Assembly: GCF_004123195.1 (NCBI RefSeq)
Contig: NZ_SDLI01000012.1
Span: forward strand, 47,982 to 111,981
Length of the DNA stretch: 64,000 nucleotides
DNA from: Ammoniphilus sp. CFH 90114
GTDB lineage: Bacteria; Bacillota; Bacilli; Aneurinibacillales; RAOX-1
Reading direction: 5' to 3'
The position numbers and the translations under genes are program-made. Below the pieces are notes generated by a model. The model made no database searches, was not told the DNA's origin, and saw only the letters and a list, made by a program, of their open reading frames with translations. This document shows positions 43,542-52,378 of this stretch, one piece after another. The first letter of the stretch is position 1; the number at the start of each line of letters is the position of its first letter.

Positions 43542-45301
43542 TATGTAGACTTCCCTCCTTGTTCCACTTGATCTTCGAGTTGCTGTCTACGATACATGGA
43601 AGCGTACCATCCATTCTCTTGGAGGAGAGATGCATGGTTGCCACGTTCTAGCACTCTTCCCTCCTCCAGCACGATAATGAGGTCTGCATGTTGGATTGCA
43701 CTTAACCTATGAGCGGAAATAATCGTTGTTCGATCCTTTCTTGTCTCTCGTAGAGAGTGTAGAATTCGCTCCTCGGTTCTTGCGTCCACAGCGGACAAGG
43801 AGTCATCTAGAATCAAAATTTCAGGATCTATTAAAAGGGCACGCGCGATCGAGATTCGTTGCTTTTGACCACCAGATAAGGTTACGCCTCTCTCCCCTAC
43901 CACCGTGTCGTATCCGTGCTCAAAGCGCAGAATATCCTTATGGACAGAGGCGATAGCAGCCGCTTGTTCAATCTCTGCCTGAGTGGCTTCAGGCTTCCCG
44001 AAGGCAATATTGTCTGAAATGGATGCCGAGAATAAATAATGATCTTGGGGAACGTAACCTATAGCCCTTCTTAGACTCTCTATCTTAACATCATAAATGG
44101 AGTGAGCCCCGATGCGAATGTCCCCTTTATTCGAATCTAGATCAAATTCACGCAATAGGAGTCGGAGAAATGTTGTTTTTCCACTTCCTGTTCTTCCCAC
44201 GATCCCTAAGGTTTGGCCCCTTTCAAGCGATAGATGGATGCTCTGTAATGAGGGTTCCTGATGATCCGGGTAAGCGAAGGAGTCCAGATCATATTGAAGG
44301 GAACCAACAGGCATGTGATCCATAGCTCCTTCTTTACTGACGACCTCAGGTTGGATCTCGAGTAAGTGAGAGATACGGTCATACGAAGCTCGCCCTTTCT
44401 CTACAATGTTAAACAGCCAACCAAAGGCAAGCATGGGCCAAATCAGGTGACCTAAGTAAATGGTAAAGGTAGTCAGTTGACCAATCGTCAAGCTGTCATG
44501 AACGACAAAGTAAGCACCGAAGCCAACCGTAAGAATAAAGGAAAACCCAACGATGAAGGATATGGTAGGATCAAACAAGGCATCGATTCGAGCTACGCCC
44601 ATATTCTTCTCTACTACCTGCTTAGACACCTGCTCAAATTGCCTTTTCTCTGCTTCTTCTTGGCCAAAAGCTTTAATCACTCGTACACCGGAGATATTCT
44701 CCTGCACCCGGTCATTCAAATGCGAGAAAGAAGCTTGTGCTTCATGGAAACGCTTATGGAGAAGTGTTCCATAATAGCTGGTTGCCAAGACCATAATCGG
44801 CATGGGAAGTAACGCGATCAGCGTCAGCTTCCAATGGATAAATCCCATCGTTAGGATGACAAGGCCGCCCATGATGATGGAATCAACTAGAGTGAGTACC
44901 CCTTCCCCCGCGGTCATTTGCACAGCTTGAACATCATTCGTGGAATGAGCCATTAAATCGCCAATTCTGCGTTTATGATAAAATCGAGGCGACAACTTGG
45001 TGAAATGTTCATAAAGTCGATTGCGCAGCAGCATGCCTAACCGAATGGCGGAACCAAAGATCATGATGCGCCAAAGATAGCGGAGCCCATAGACCGTAAT
45101 GGCGATGGCAAGAATGAGAAGGAGCCAGTTGAATAAAGTGGGATAACTCAGTGTCTGTATTCGGATGTCATCAACGATCCGCCCAACGATATAGGGAGGC
45201 AATAGGTTGAGTAAGGAAACCAAAAATAGAACCACAACTCCTACAAGGTACTTGCTTTTTTCTTGTTTAAAATACCACATTAAATCTAAGAAAATATTCA
45301 T
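43541..45301 (-). CDS. Heterodimeric multidrug ABC exporter half, degenerate catalytic site (BmrC/YheI-like)
   Basis: A 586-residue half-transporter (ATG at 45301, GAGG upstream). Six helices precede an ATPase domain with Walker A GRTGSGKTT and a canonical signature LSGGQKQRIS. The Walker B ends LDDS, so the catalytic Glu is Asp here. Since each site combines one Walker pair with the partner's signature, the dimer would have one canonical and one weak ATP site, as in BmrCD and related exporters. A terminator-like hairpin precedes the start codon. Confidence 0.88.
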   Translation of the reverse strand: MNIFLDLMWYFKQEKSKYLVGVVVLFLVSLLNLLPPYIVGRIVDDIRIQTLSYPTLFNWLLLILAIAITVYGLRYLWRIMIFGSAIRLGMLLRNRLYEHFTKLSPRFYHKRRIGDLMAHSTNDVQAVQMTAGEGVLTLVDSIIMGGLVILTMGFIHWKLTLIALLPMPIMVLATSYYGTLLHKRFHEAQASFSHLNDRVQENISGVRVIKAFGQEEAEKRQFEQVSKQVVEKNMGVARIDALFDPTISFIVGFSFILTVGFGAYFVVHDSLTIGQLTTFTIYLGHLIWPMLAFGWLFNIVEKGRASYDRISHLLEIQPEVVSKEGAMDHMPVGSLQYDLDSFAYPDHQEPSLQSIHLSLERGQTLGIVGRTGSGKTTFLRLLLREFDLDSNKGDIRIGAHSIYDVKIESLRRAIGYVPQDHYLFSASISDNIAFGKPEATQAEIEQAAAIASVHKDILRFEHGYDTVVGERGVTLSGGQKQRISIARALLIDPEILILDDSLSAVDARTEERILHSLRETRKDRTTIISAHRLSAIQHADLIIVLEEGRVLERGNHASLLQENGWYASMYRRQQLEDQVEQGGKST

Positions 45302-45314
45302 CACATCAACCTCT

Positions 45315-45342
45315 AAAAAACCATGGACTTTCATGTCCATGG
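45315..45342 (-). terminator. Terminator-like hairpin ahead of the exporter operon
   Basis: CCATGGAC (45321-45328) and GTCCATGG (45335-45342) form a perfect eight-base stem with a six-base loop. On the minus strand six T follow directly. It stands between the DUF2515 gene (stop at 45421) and the exporter start (45301). It could be the terminator of the first or an attenuator for the second. Confidence 0.78.
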
Positions 45343-45420
45343 CAAATTTACATACGATTCAAGTTTAGTCGATAATGGATAATTTTACTATTCCTTTTTC
45401 GTGTTCATTCTGACTTCAAA

Positions 45421-46560
45421 CTATGGAAACAAAGCATCTTGTGCCATCACGGCCAGTTCTATTTTTTCGAGAGTTCTACAGTAGGTCTCTTCAATTTCTC
45501 CATGGATTTCCTCTTCTTGCAGGAACTCCTCTGCCACCTTCCAATCCGAAAACCAATCGCCTACCTCCGCTGCTTGGTGCAACACATCCGGCCATACATG
45601 GTTCAACATGGGGCTATAGATCCGAATACGAGGATGTTTAAGTTGACAATGTTCTAGTCGCTTTTGATAGGATGGGTCGGGCACGGAATCTTTCACTGTA
45701 CTAAACAAATGTGGCCAGTAATCCTTGCGTGAGGCCGTATGGGCAGTTTGCTTAGCCCATCGCTGGATGGATAGGAGCCGTTTTCTGGATCCAAATAAGA
45801 CGGAATACAGGCGTTTACCGAGTGTTATTCGTTGATGGAGAGAGGCAAAGTGTTGAATCGTATGGCCGAACAATTCGGGAGTGGGTCTGGTCTTTCTTTC
45901 CGTACTTGGAAGAGAAGGAAAAATGATTTGATTAAGATTTAGCAGCTCCTGTAATTTAAATTCTAATGAAGCAAGGACTTGCTCCTGATAGAAGGGATTC
46001 GATATCACTCTTTTTTCAATATAGTTCTGCTCGTTGATAATGAGTCCAACGGTAAGGGTAAGGGAATCTTTCTCTTTCCAGAAATAATTCCATACCGCTT
46101 CCATGAATCTTGAAATTCGCAAGAACGGCAGTAGATAAAACAGATTTGAATTCCTTCTTTTACTTTCTTGATATAACAGTAATTGAGGATAGGCATCTTG
46201 GAAGATTAGCCAGTTTCCACGTTCTAAAAACTGAAAGAATACTTTCCTCTGATCCGCACGGAGGAGACGGGGCAACCACTCACCCTTTAGGTCGGTCATG
46301 TTCCAACCCGCGTTTCTAGAGACCATATGGGCTAAGAAGGACCAATGAATCTCTGGATGGCGTTCGTAAAAAAAATAGTAGGCGTTTGTTCGAGTCACGT
46401 TGTTGCGATTATACTCTACTGTCTCTTGTTGTATGTCTCGTATGATAACTTGATCTGATTGGGGAATTTGAGAAGCTTCAGGAAATGGCTTTATTTTTTC
46501 TTTGCTTCTTTTTTTCAATTCTTTTATCAGGGGTGAAATCGACCGAAGATCTTTAAGCAT
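45421..46560 (-). CDS. DUF2515 family protein (YppC-like)
   Basis: A 379-residue protein, start ATG at 46560 with GGGGAG upstream. IRDIQQETVEYNRNNVTRTNAY (given only by ends, about residues 39-60) and the following HPEIHWSFLAHMVSRNAGWNM match DUF2515, a family restricted mostly to Bacillales. No signal peptide or membrane helix is evident. Function is unknown. It follows the HD-GYP gene, with a terminator between them. Confidence 0.78.
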   Translation of the reverse strand: MLKDLRSISPLIKELKKRSKEKIKPFPEASQIPQSDQVIIRDIQQETVEYNRNNVTRTNAYYFFYERHPEIHWSFLAHMVSRNAGWNMTDLKGEWLPRLLRADQRKVFFQFLERGNWLIFQDAYPQLLLYQESKRRNSNLFYLLPFLRISRFMEAVWNYFWKEKDSLTLTVGLIINEQNYIEKRVISNPFYQEQVLASLEFKLQELLNLNQIIFPSLPSTERKTRPTPELFGHTIQHFASLHQRITLGKRLYSVLFGSRKRLLSIQRWAKQTAHTASRKDYWPHLFSTVKDSVPDPSYQKRLEHCQLKHPRIRIYSPMLNHVWPDVLHQAAEVGDWFSDWKVAEEFLQEEEIHGEIEETYCRTLEKIELAVMAQDALFP

Positions 46561-46640
46561 ATGTGGTGTCTCCCCTCTTTTTTGGCCAGTGGGTTTGGCA
46601 TTTATACACTCATCTTTATTTAAGTCAGCGTGGAAAGATG

Positions 46641-46675
46641 AATAAAAAGCAGAGAACATGTGGAGTCTCTGCTAA
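46641..46675 (-). terminator. Terminator of the HD-GYP gene
   Basis: AGCAGAGA (46648-46655) pairs with TCTCTGCT (46666-46673). On the minus strand TTTTTATTC follows. It touches the stop codon of the HD-GYP gene. Confidence 0.82.
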
Positions 46676-47713
46676 CTATTTAGGAAGGGTATGATCAATA
46701 AAGATAGTAGGTAATTTGGATAAATCGACGATCTTCTTGTTCTCGTTTTCCGATTCCGTAACCTCGTGCAAGCGTATGACCGGTCGTGTAGGCAGACCCT
46801 TGTGCTGGGAAATGACGGTACCCCTCTCGCCTGTATTGAGTTGTACGTGTGTTCCTGTGGGATAAACATTTACGCTATGAAGAAAGTGCTGGACGAGTTG
46901 TATATCAAACTTTCGATTGGCCAACCCCATAATTTCCTCACAAGCTTCGTAAGGCAACAGCTGATGGTCTTCTTTTCCATGGTAGAGCAAATGATCATAG
47001 TGGTTAGCCATAGATACAATTTGTGAAAACAGAGGGATCTCTGACCCGCTAGCCCCCCTAGGAATACCGGTTCCGTCAATATTCTCGTGATGCTGCAAGC
47101 AGACATGAGCGCTTAGCAGGCTGACCTCGAACTTCTTACGCAAGAACTCGAATCCCTTCCAGGTATGGTGATTCGACTTGCCAGGTGTACTAAGAGTAGG
47201 ATCATCGACTAATATTTTTCCGATGTCGTGCAGTAGAGCCCCAACGGCTAGATCCTTCAGCTTGATAGGGGGGATATTGGATCTTTGTCCCAAAACAATA
47301 GACAAAATACACACATTTACAGAATGTATCGGTAAATAGGTATCGCTTGTACGAATATCTTGCAGGTAAAGTAAGTAGTCATTGCGATTCATGATTTCGT
47401 CTAACAAAATTTGAGCGGCATGATGAACACTTTTCAGATCCATATCCTGTTTTAGCCGAACTTGATTGAAGGTCTCATATAATTTTTGGATCGCCTCATC
47501 CTTTGTCTTCGCGGCAACCAACTCTCGCCGGTCAAAATCTTCGGCTTCTTCCTCAAGAATAAACAGTGAGGAGACTTGAAGCTGCTTTAGCTTACTGATC
47601 ACAGATGGATAAAGCTTTGTTCCAGATTTGAGTAGGATTCTGCCTCCATTGTCGTACAGGTCTCTTCCGAGAAGTTGTCCAAGTTCTGCCTGTTCCATGT
47701 CTACATATCGCAT
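46676..47713 (-). CDS. HD-GYP domain protein, possible cyclic di-GMP phosphodiesterase
   Basis: A 345-residue protein, start ATG at 47713 with GAGGTG upstream. Residues about 1-110 form an N-terminal region with a beta-rich start (YVDMEQAELGQLLGRDLYDN). The HD-GYP domain follows: HSVNV, LLHDIGK (the HD pair), HHENIDGTGIPRG and FSQIVSMANHYDHLL. The GYP motif reads GIP, so Tyr is replaced by Ile. Most HD-GYP proteins degrade cyclic di-GMP; the variation leaves activity open. No membrane segment is seen. Confidence 0.85.
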   Translation of the reverse strand: MRYVDMEQAELGQLLGRDLYDNGGRILLKSGTKLYPSVISKLKQLQVSSLFILEEEAEDFDRRELVAAKTKDEAIQKLYETFNQVRLKQDMDLKSVHHAAQILLDEIMNRNDYLLYLQDIRTSDTYLPIHSVNVCILSIVLGQRSNIPPIKLKDLAVGALLHDIGKILVDDPTLSTPGKSNHHTWKGFEFLRKKFEVSLLSAHVCLQHHENIDGTGIPRGASGSEIPLFSQIVSMANHYDHLLYHGKEDHQLLPYEACEEIMGLANRKFDIQLVQHFLHSVNVYPTGTHVQLNTGERGTVISQHKGLPTRPVIRLHEVTESENENKKIVDLSKLPTIFIDHTLPK

Positions 47714-47796
47714 GTTGCACCTCATTCCAAGCCGTTCTGTAGTAGTCAATATTTATATTGTATAGGAATTCTGGCCACGTTTGTAGTTTTTTGACG

Positions 47797-47840
47797 AAAA
47801 AAAACTGTTAACCAGGGGAAACTGGAAAACAGCTTTTCAA
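47797..47840 (-). terminator. Terminator of the propionyl-CoA operon
   Basis: On the minus strand AGCTGTT and AACAGTT enclose CCAG...CTGG, a two-part stem, followed by eight T. It lies right after accC, the last gene of the run. Confidence 0.8.
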
Positions 47841-47846
47841 GATTTC

Positions 47847-49199
47847 TTAATCCTCAATTTTTAACTGATAGGTTTCAAGAAACTTCGTGTTGAAATCTCC
47901 TTGAACAAAAGCGTCATGCTCTAGTAATTTGATATGGAATGGAATGGTCGTCTTTACTCCTTCGATCACAAATTCTCCTAGGGCTCTCTTCATTCTTTGG
48001 ATGGCTTCGTCGCGATCTTTACCCCACACGATGAGTTTAGCTACCATGGAGTCGTAGAATGGAGAGATCTGGTATCCTGGGTAAACCGCACTGTCTACAC
48101 GAACCCCATATCCACCTGGAGGCAGGTACCCTTCTACCTTACCTGGAGACGGCATGAAGTTTTTAGCAGGGTTTTCCGCATTAATGCGGCACTCAATCGC
48201 CCAACCGTTGATTTGGATGTCATCTTGTGTGAAGGACAGTAGATAACCTGCTGCAACCGAGATTTGTTCTTTAATTAAATCAATTCCCGTGATCATTTCT
48301 GTAACAGGATGTTCTACCTGAATTCGAGTATTCATCTCCATAAAGTAAAACTGGCCATGTTTGTCTAGGAGAAACTCGACCGTTCCGGCTCCATGATAAT
48401 TAACTGCCTGAGCGGCCGCTACAGCAGCATTCCCCATCTGTTCACGGAGCTCCTGATGTAGGGCTGGTGAAGGAGCTTCTTCCACAAGCTTTTGGTGGCG
48501 TCGTTGAATCGAACAATCTCGCTCGCCTAGGTGAGCCACATTTCCGTGCTTGTCAGCAATGATCTGGATCTCAATGTGACGTGGTTCTTCCAAATATTTT
48601 TCCAAGTAAACGCCTGGATTTCCGAAAGCAGTCTCTGCTTCTTTTTGAGCTTGGCGTATTGCTTTTCTTAGATCTTCCTCGTGATAAGCTACTCGCATCC
48701 CTTTTCCACCGCCGCCGGCTGTCGCTTTTACGATGACCGGATATCCTATGCCTTCTGCAATCGTGACGGCTTCATCAATATCCTCGATGAGTCCTTCCGT
48801 ACCTGGAACCGTTGGAACACCCGCGTTTTTCATCGTCTCACGGGCAACTGACTTGTCCCCCATTTTGTTAATAGCTTCAGCTTCAGGACCGATGAAGGTA
48901 ATGTTACACGCACCACAAAGCTCGGCAAAGTTAGCATTCTCTGCTAAAAATCCATAGCCGGGATGAATAGCGTCAGCATGGGTAACGGATGCAACGCTCA
49001 TGAGATTCGTCATATTTAAGTAGCTTTCCTTTGATGCCGTTGGCCCGATGCAATACGCTTCATCGGCCATCTTCACATGCAAAGCTTCTCGGTCAGCTTC
49101 AGAGAACACCGCTACGGTCTGAATTCCTAATTCGCGGCACGCGCGGATGACACGTACAGCAATCTCCCCACGGTTGGCTATTAATACTTTTTTAAACAT
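47847..49199 (-). CDS. accC: Biotin carboxylase subunit
   Basis: A 450-residue ATP-grasp enzyme that carboxylates the biotin of a carrier protein. Features: [20 protein letters not shown] at the N-terminus, the glycine loop [14 protein letters not shown], the [15 protein letters not shown] segment, [14 protein letters not shown] with the catalytic Glu/Arg, and ECRINAENP. It ends the operon, so here it probably charges the carrier(s) for propionyl-CoA carboxylation. It could also serve fatty acid synthesis, since the same subunit is used by acetyl-CoA carboxylase; context favours the catabolic role. Confidence 0.93.
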   Translation of the reverse strand: MFKKVLIANRGEIAVRVIRACRELGIQTVAVFSEADREALHVKMADEAYCIGPTASKESYLNMTNLMSVASVTHADAIHPGYGFLAENANFAELCGACNITFIGPEAEAINKMGDKSVARETMKNAGVPTVPGTEGLIEDIDEAVTIAEGIGYPVIVKATAGGGGKGMRVAYHEEDLRKAIRQAQKEAETAFGNPGVYLEKYLEEPRHIEIQIIADKHGNVAHLGERDCSIQRRHQKLVEEAPSPALHQELREQMGNAAVAAAQAVNYHGAGTVEFLLDKHGQFYFMEMNTRIQVEHPVTEMITGIDLIKEQISVAAGYLLSFTQDDIQINGWAIECRINAENPAKNFMPSPGKVEGYLPPGGYGVRVDSAVYPGYQISPFYDSMVAKLIVWGKDRDEAIQRMKRALGEFVIEGVKTTIPFHIKLLEHDAFVQGDFNTKFLETYQLKIED

Positions 49200-49212
49200 T
49201 ACATGATCCTCC

Positions 49213-49698
49213 TTAATCGACCTTCACCACAAATAGATTCTGTCCGTACTCAATCAGTTGACCTTCTTCTGCTAGAATCTCAACCACCTCTCCTGCAAAA
49301 GCAGATCTGATTTCATGGTAAAGTTTCAGTGGTTCAACGTTGCAGTTGCATAGGATTTGCCCTTTTTCTACTTTCTCTCCCACTTTAACCGTGAGGTTGG
49401 TAAATACGCCAACCCAAGGAGACACCACTTCCAGCAGTTTCTCAGGAGTTTGAACGGGAGATTCGTTTACGGGATCTGCCTCTATTACTGGTTCTTGGAT
49501 CGGAGATTCAACAGCTATAGCGGCCTCTTCGTATATCGGTTCGACATAATAGGTTGTATCTTCTTCTATGACAGAGACTTCTTGAACAGGTGGGGCTTTC
49601 TTCAACGTGATTTGTACCCCGTCATTCTCGAGCTCCAACTCATCGATGGAAGATTGGTCTACTAGTCGTATTAGTTCTTTAATCTCATGTAGCTTCAT
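49213..49698 (-). CDS. Biotin carrier-like protein with altered biotinylation motif
   Basis: A 161-residue paralogue of the biotin carboxyl carrier protein. The N-terminus ([17 protein letters not shown]) matches that of the canonical carrier at 56706-57239. The C-terminal biotinyl fold is present (VSPWVGVF, then [12 protein letters not shown]). Where a carrier has EAMKL, this protein has EPLKL at 122-126: Lys125 is kept but Ala and Met before it become Pro and Leu. Whether biotin ligase still accepts it is unclear. A central segment (about 45-85) is acidic and low complexity. It lies 13 bases before accC and 37 after the carboxyltransferase gene. Confidence 0.82.
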   Translation of the reverse strand: MKLHEIKELIRLVDQSSIDELELENDGVQITLKKAPPVQEVSVIEEDTTYYVEPIYEEAAIAVESPIQEPVIEADPVNESPVQTPEKLLEVVSPWVGVFTNLTVKVGEKVEKGQILCNCNVEPLKLYHEIRSAFAGEVVEILAEEGQLIEYGQNLFVVKVD

Positions 49699-49735
49699 TA
49701 ATTAGGTCACTTCCTTTTTTAGCGGACTGGATGAA

Positions 49736-51283
49736 TTATAATGGAATATTGCCATGTTTCTTTGCTGGGCGGGTTTCTTTTTTATTTCTAAGCATTTCTA
49801 AGGATTCTTTCAGCTTTTTCCTTGTTTCACGAGGATCAATGACATCGTCAACCATTCCATTAGCGGCAGCCACATACGGATTGGCGAACTTGTCCCGATA
49901 TTCGGCAATCTTCTCAGCGCGAGTAGCAGCAGGGTCAGCACTTTGTTCAATTTCCTTAGAAAAGATAATATTGGCCGCTCCCTCAGGACCCATGACGGCA
50001 ATCTCCGCATTAGGCCATGCGTACACGATATCTGCCCCAATAGCCTTGGAGTTAAGAGCAACGTAGGCTCCTCCGAATGCCTTTCGCAGGATGACTGTAA
50101 TCTTAGGAACAGTCGCTTCAGAGTAGGCGTATAAGATCTTTGCCCCGTGTCGGATAATGCCTCCATGTTCCTGATTAATTCCGGGGAAGAAGCCCGTCAC
50201 ATCTTCAAACGTAATCAATGAAATGTTAAAACAGTCACAGAATCGAATAAAACGAGACAACTTATCCGATGAATTGATATCAAGTCCTCCGGCCATTACT
50301 TTTGGCTGGTTGGCGATGATGCCTACACTGTGACCATCGATTCGACCAAACCCAATTACAATATTTTTGGCGAAGTCCGGTTGAACCTCCATAAAGTCAC
50401 CATGATCCAATATCTGTTGGATTACTTTTCTTACATCATAAACCTTTGTTCCTTCTATGGGAACCAGCTCAGCAAGCTCATCGCGCCAATCCTCCGTTGA
50501 CTCATGGGCCACGGAAGGTGGTTTTTCTGTATTGTTCTGCGGCAAGAAGGATAAAAGCCTTCTGACTTGATCCAGAACGATCGGCTCCGATTCACCGCTA
50601 AAATGAGAGTTTCCGCTGATACTAGAATGAACCTTAGCGCCGCCGAGACTTTCAGACGAAATTTTTTCTCCAGTTACAGTCTCTATGACTTTAGGTCCTG
50701 TAATAAACATTTGACTGGTCTTCTCGACCATGAAGACAAAATCCGTGATCGCAGGAGAGTAGACGGCGCCTCCAGCGCAAGGACCAAGGATCACAGAGAT
50801 CTGGGGAATAACTCCTGAGTAAATGGCATTACGGTAGAAGATATGTCCATACCCGTCTAAGGATACCACACCTTCTTGTATACGTGCGCCCCCTGAGTCA
50901 TTTAAACCAATAATCGGTGCTCCGTTCTGTGCTGCTAGGTCCATGATTCTTGCGACCTTCTTCGCGTGCATCTCACCTAATGCACCTCCGAACACCGTAA
51001 AATCTTGGGCAAACACATAGACGAGCCTTCCGTGAATCTTTCCATAACCCGTTACGACGCCCTCACCAGGCGCATCCACTTTATCCATCCCAAAGTGGGT
51101 TGCCCTGTGTTGGATAAACGGGTTCAGCTCAACAAAGCTGTTCTTATCTAAGAGCAAGTCTATTCGTTCTCTTGCAGTAAGCTTACCGCGCTGGTGCTGG
51201 GCATCGATTCGATCATCTCCGCCTCCCAACTCGATCTTCAGCTTCTTCTGATATAGCTCATCAATTTTATCATACATATTCAT
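49736..51283 (-). CDS. Acyl-CoA carboxyltransferase (propionyl-CoA carboxylase beta type)
   Basis: A 515-residue single-chain carboxyltransferase that moves CO2 from biotin to an acyl-CoA. The two crotonase-like halves carry FVFAQDFTVFGGALGEMHA-type segments (here YVFAQDFTVFGGALGEMH), GGARIQEGV, GPCAGGAVYSPA in the first half, and NQPKVMAGGLDINSSDK, TVILRKAFGGAYVALN and ANGMVDDVIDP in the second. It resembles PccB and the alpha subunit of methylmalonyl-CoA decarboxylase. With AccC and the carriers it should form propionyl-CoA carboxylase. Acetyl-CoA carboxylase is less likely because that uses a split AccA/AccD. Confidence 0.91.
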   Translation of the reverse strand: MNMYDKIDELYQKKLKIELGGGDDRIDAQHQRGKLTARERIDLLLDKNSFVELNPFIQHRATHFGMDKVDAPGEGVVTGYGKIHGRLVYVFAQDFTVFGGALGEMHAKKVARIMDLAAQNGAPIIGLNDSGGARIQEGVVSLDGYGHIFYRNAIYSGVIPQISVILGPCAGGAVYSPAITDFVFMVEKTSQMFITGPKVIETVTGEKISSESLGGAKVHSSISGNSHFSGESEPIVLDQVRRLLSFLPQNNTEKPPSVAHESTEDWRDELAELVPIEGTKVYDVRKVIQQILDHGDFMEVQPDFAKNIVIGFGRIDGHSVGIIANQPKVMAGGLDINSSDKLSRFIRFCDCFNISLITFEDVTGFFPGINQEHGGIIRHGAKILYAYSEATVPKITVILRKAFGGAYVALNSKAIGADIVYAWPNAEIAVMGPEGAANIIFSKEIEQSADPAATRAEKIAEYRDKFANPYVAAANGMVDDVIDPRETRKKLKESLEMLRNKKETRPAKKHGNIPL

Positions 51284-51349
51284 GGTGGACTCGCCCTCTC
51301 CTATGTATACTCTATTTTACCCGTTTCTTCCAGTCTTTCTTTTCTTGCC

Positions 51350-52378
51350 CTATCTCTCTTTATTTTCATATAAGTTGATAAGTTCGTTTATGGCTTCTGA
51401 GACGGAAATCGTACCTTGAGATACGGCTTTTTCCATCCCAGGCAAGCTGTTTTTCACTTGCTGGTGGTGATAAAAGCTTTGGTGAAGGTAATCTGCAATC
51501 ATACTGTGCATCCAGTCTAGGGTTTGCGCCTGTCGGCGTGCGTGGAATCCACCCTGTTTAACGGTTACTTCACGGAAATGCTCAATCACCGACCATATTT
51601 CTTTAATCCCCTCTCCATGTAGGGAGGAACAAGTGTAGGCTTTCGTTTCCCAGCCTTCGGTTGCGGGCTTGAGGAAGTGAAGAATGCGATTAAATTCGAC
51701 TTGGGCATTGAGGGCACGCTGCTTATTATCACCGTCTGCCTTGTTAATGAGAATCGCATCGGCTAGTTCCATTACCCCTTTCTTCATTCCCTGCAGCTCG
51801 TCTCCTGCACCTGTAAGCTGCAAGAGTAAGAAAAAGTCAACCATGGAACGAACCGTTACTTCACTTTGTCCTACACCAACCGTTTCTACGAGAATGACAT
51901 CAAAACCGGCTGCCTCGCATACCAGGATGGTTTCTCTTGTTTTCCTCGCAACACCACCGAGTGTTGCTCCGGCAGGGGAAGGACGAACGTAGGCACGAGG
52001 ATCTCGTGACAATTGATCCATTCTTGTTTTATCCCCTAAGATACTCCCTCGGGTCACGGAGCTGCTTGGATCAACAGCCAAGACAGCGACGCGATGACCC
52101 AGATTACATAGAAGCATCCCAAACGTCTCAATGAACGTACTCTTACCTGCTCCCGGAACACCCGTAATACCGATGCGAATGGAGCGTCCCGTATGCGGGA
52201 GCAGTTTTTTCAGCACCTCTTGAGCTATTTGCCTGTGGATCATAGAATGACTTTCAACTAGTGTAATGGCTTGGGCTAAGAGGGTCCGATTCCCCTCCAC
52301 CACGCCTGTTACATAATCCTCAACCGAGAGCCTGCGGCGGCGTGGAATCGGTGCACGATGATCATTTGGTTCCGTCAT
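51350..52378 (-). CDS. meaB: MeaB-type GTPase, chaperone of methylmalonyl-CoA mutase
   Basis: A 342-residue G3E-family GTPase (ArgK/MeaB). Walker A is GVPGAGKST (about 75-83), switch segments DPSSSVTRGSILGDKTRM and ILVETVGVGQSE, and the base motif NKAD. MeaB protects and reloads the B12-dependent mutase. Its ATG directly adjoins the mutB stop. A gap of 66 bases follows before the carboxyltransferase gene. Confidence 0.94.
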   Translation of the reverse strand: MTEPNDHRAPIPRRRRLSVEDYVTGVVEGNRTLLAQAITLVESHSMIHRQIAQEVLKKLLPHTGRSIRIGITGVPGAGKSTFIETFGMLLCNLGHRVAVLAVDPSSSVTRGSILGDKTRMDQLSRDPRAYVRPSPAGATLGGVARKTRETILVCEAAGFDVILVETVGVGQSEVTVRSMVDFFLLLQLTGAGDELQGMKKGVMELADAILINKADGDNKQRALNAQVEFNRILHFLKPATEGWETKAYTCSSLHGEGIKEIWSVIEHFREVTVKQGGFHARRQAQTLDWMHSMIADYLHQSFYHHQQVKNSLPGMEKAVSQGTISVSEAINELINLYENKER

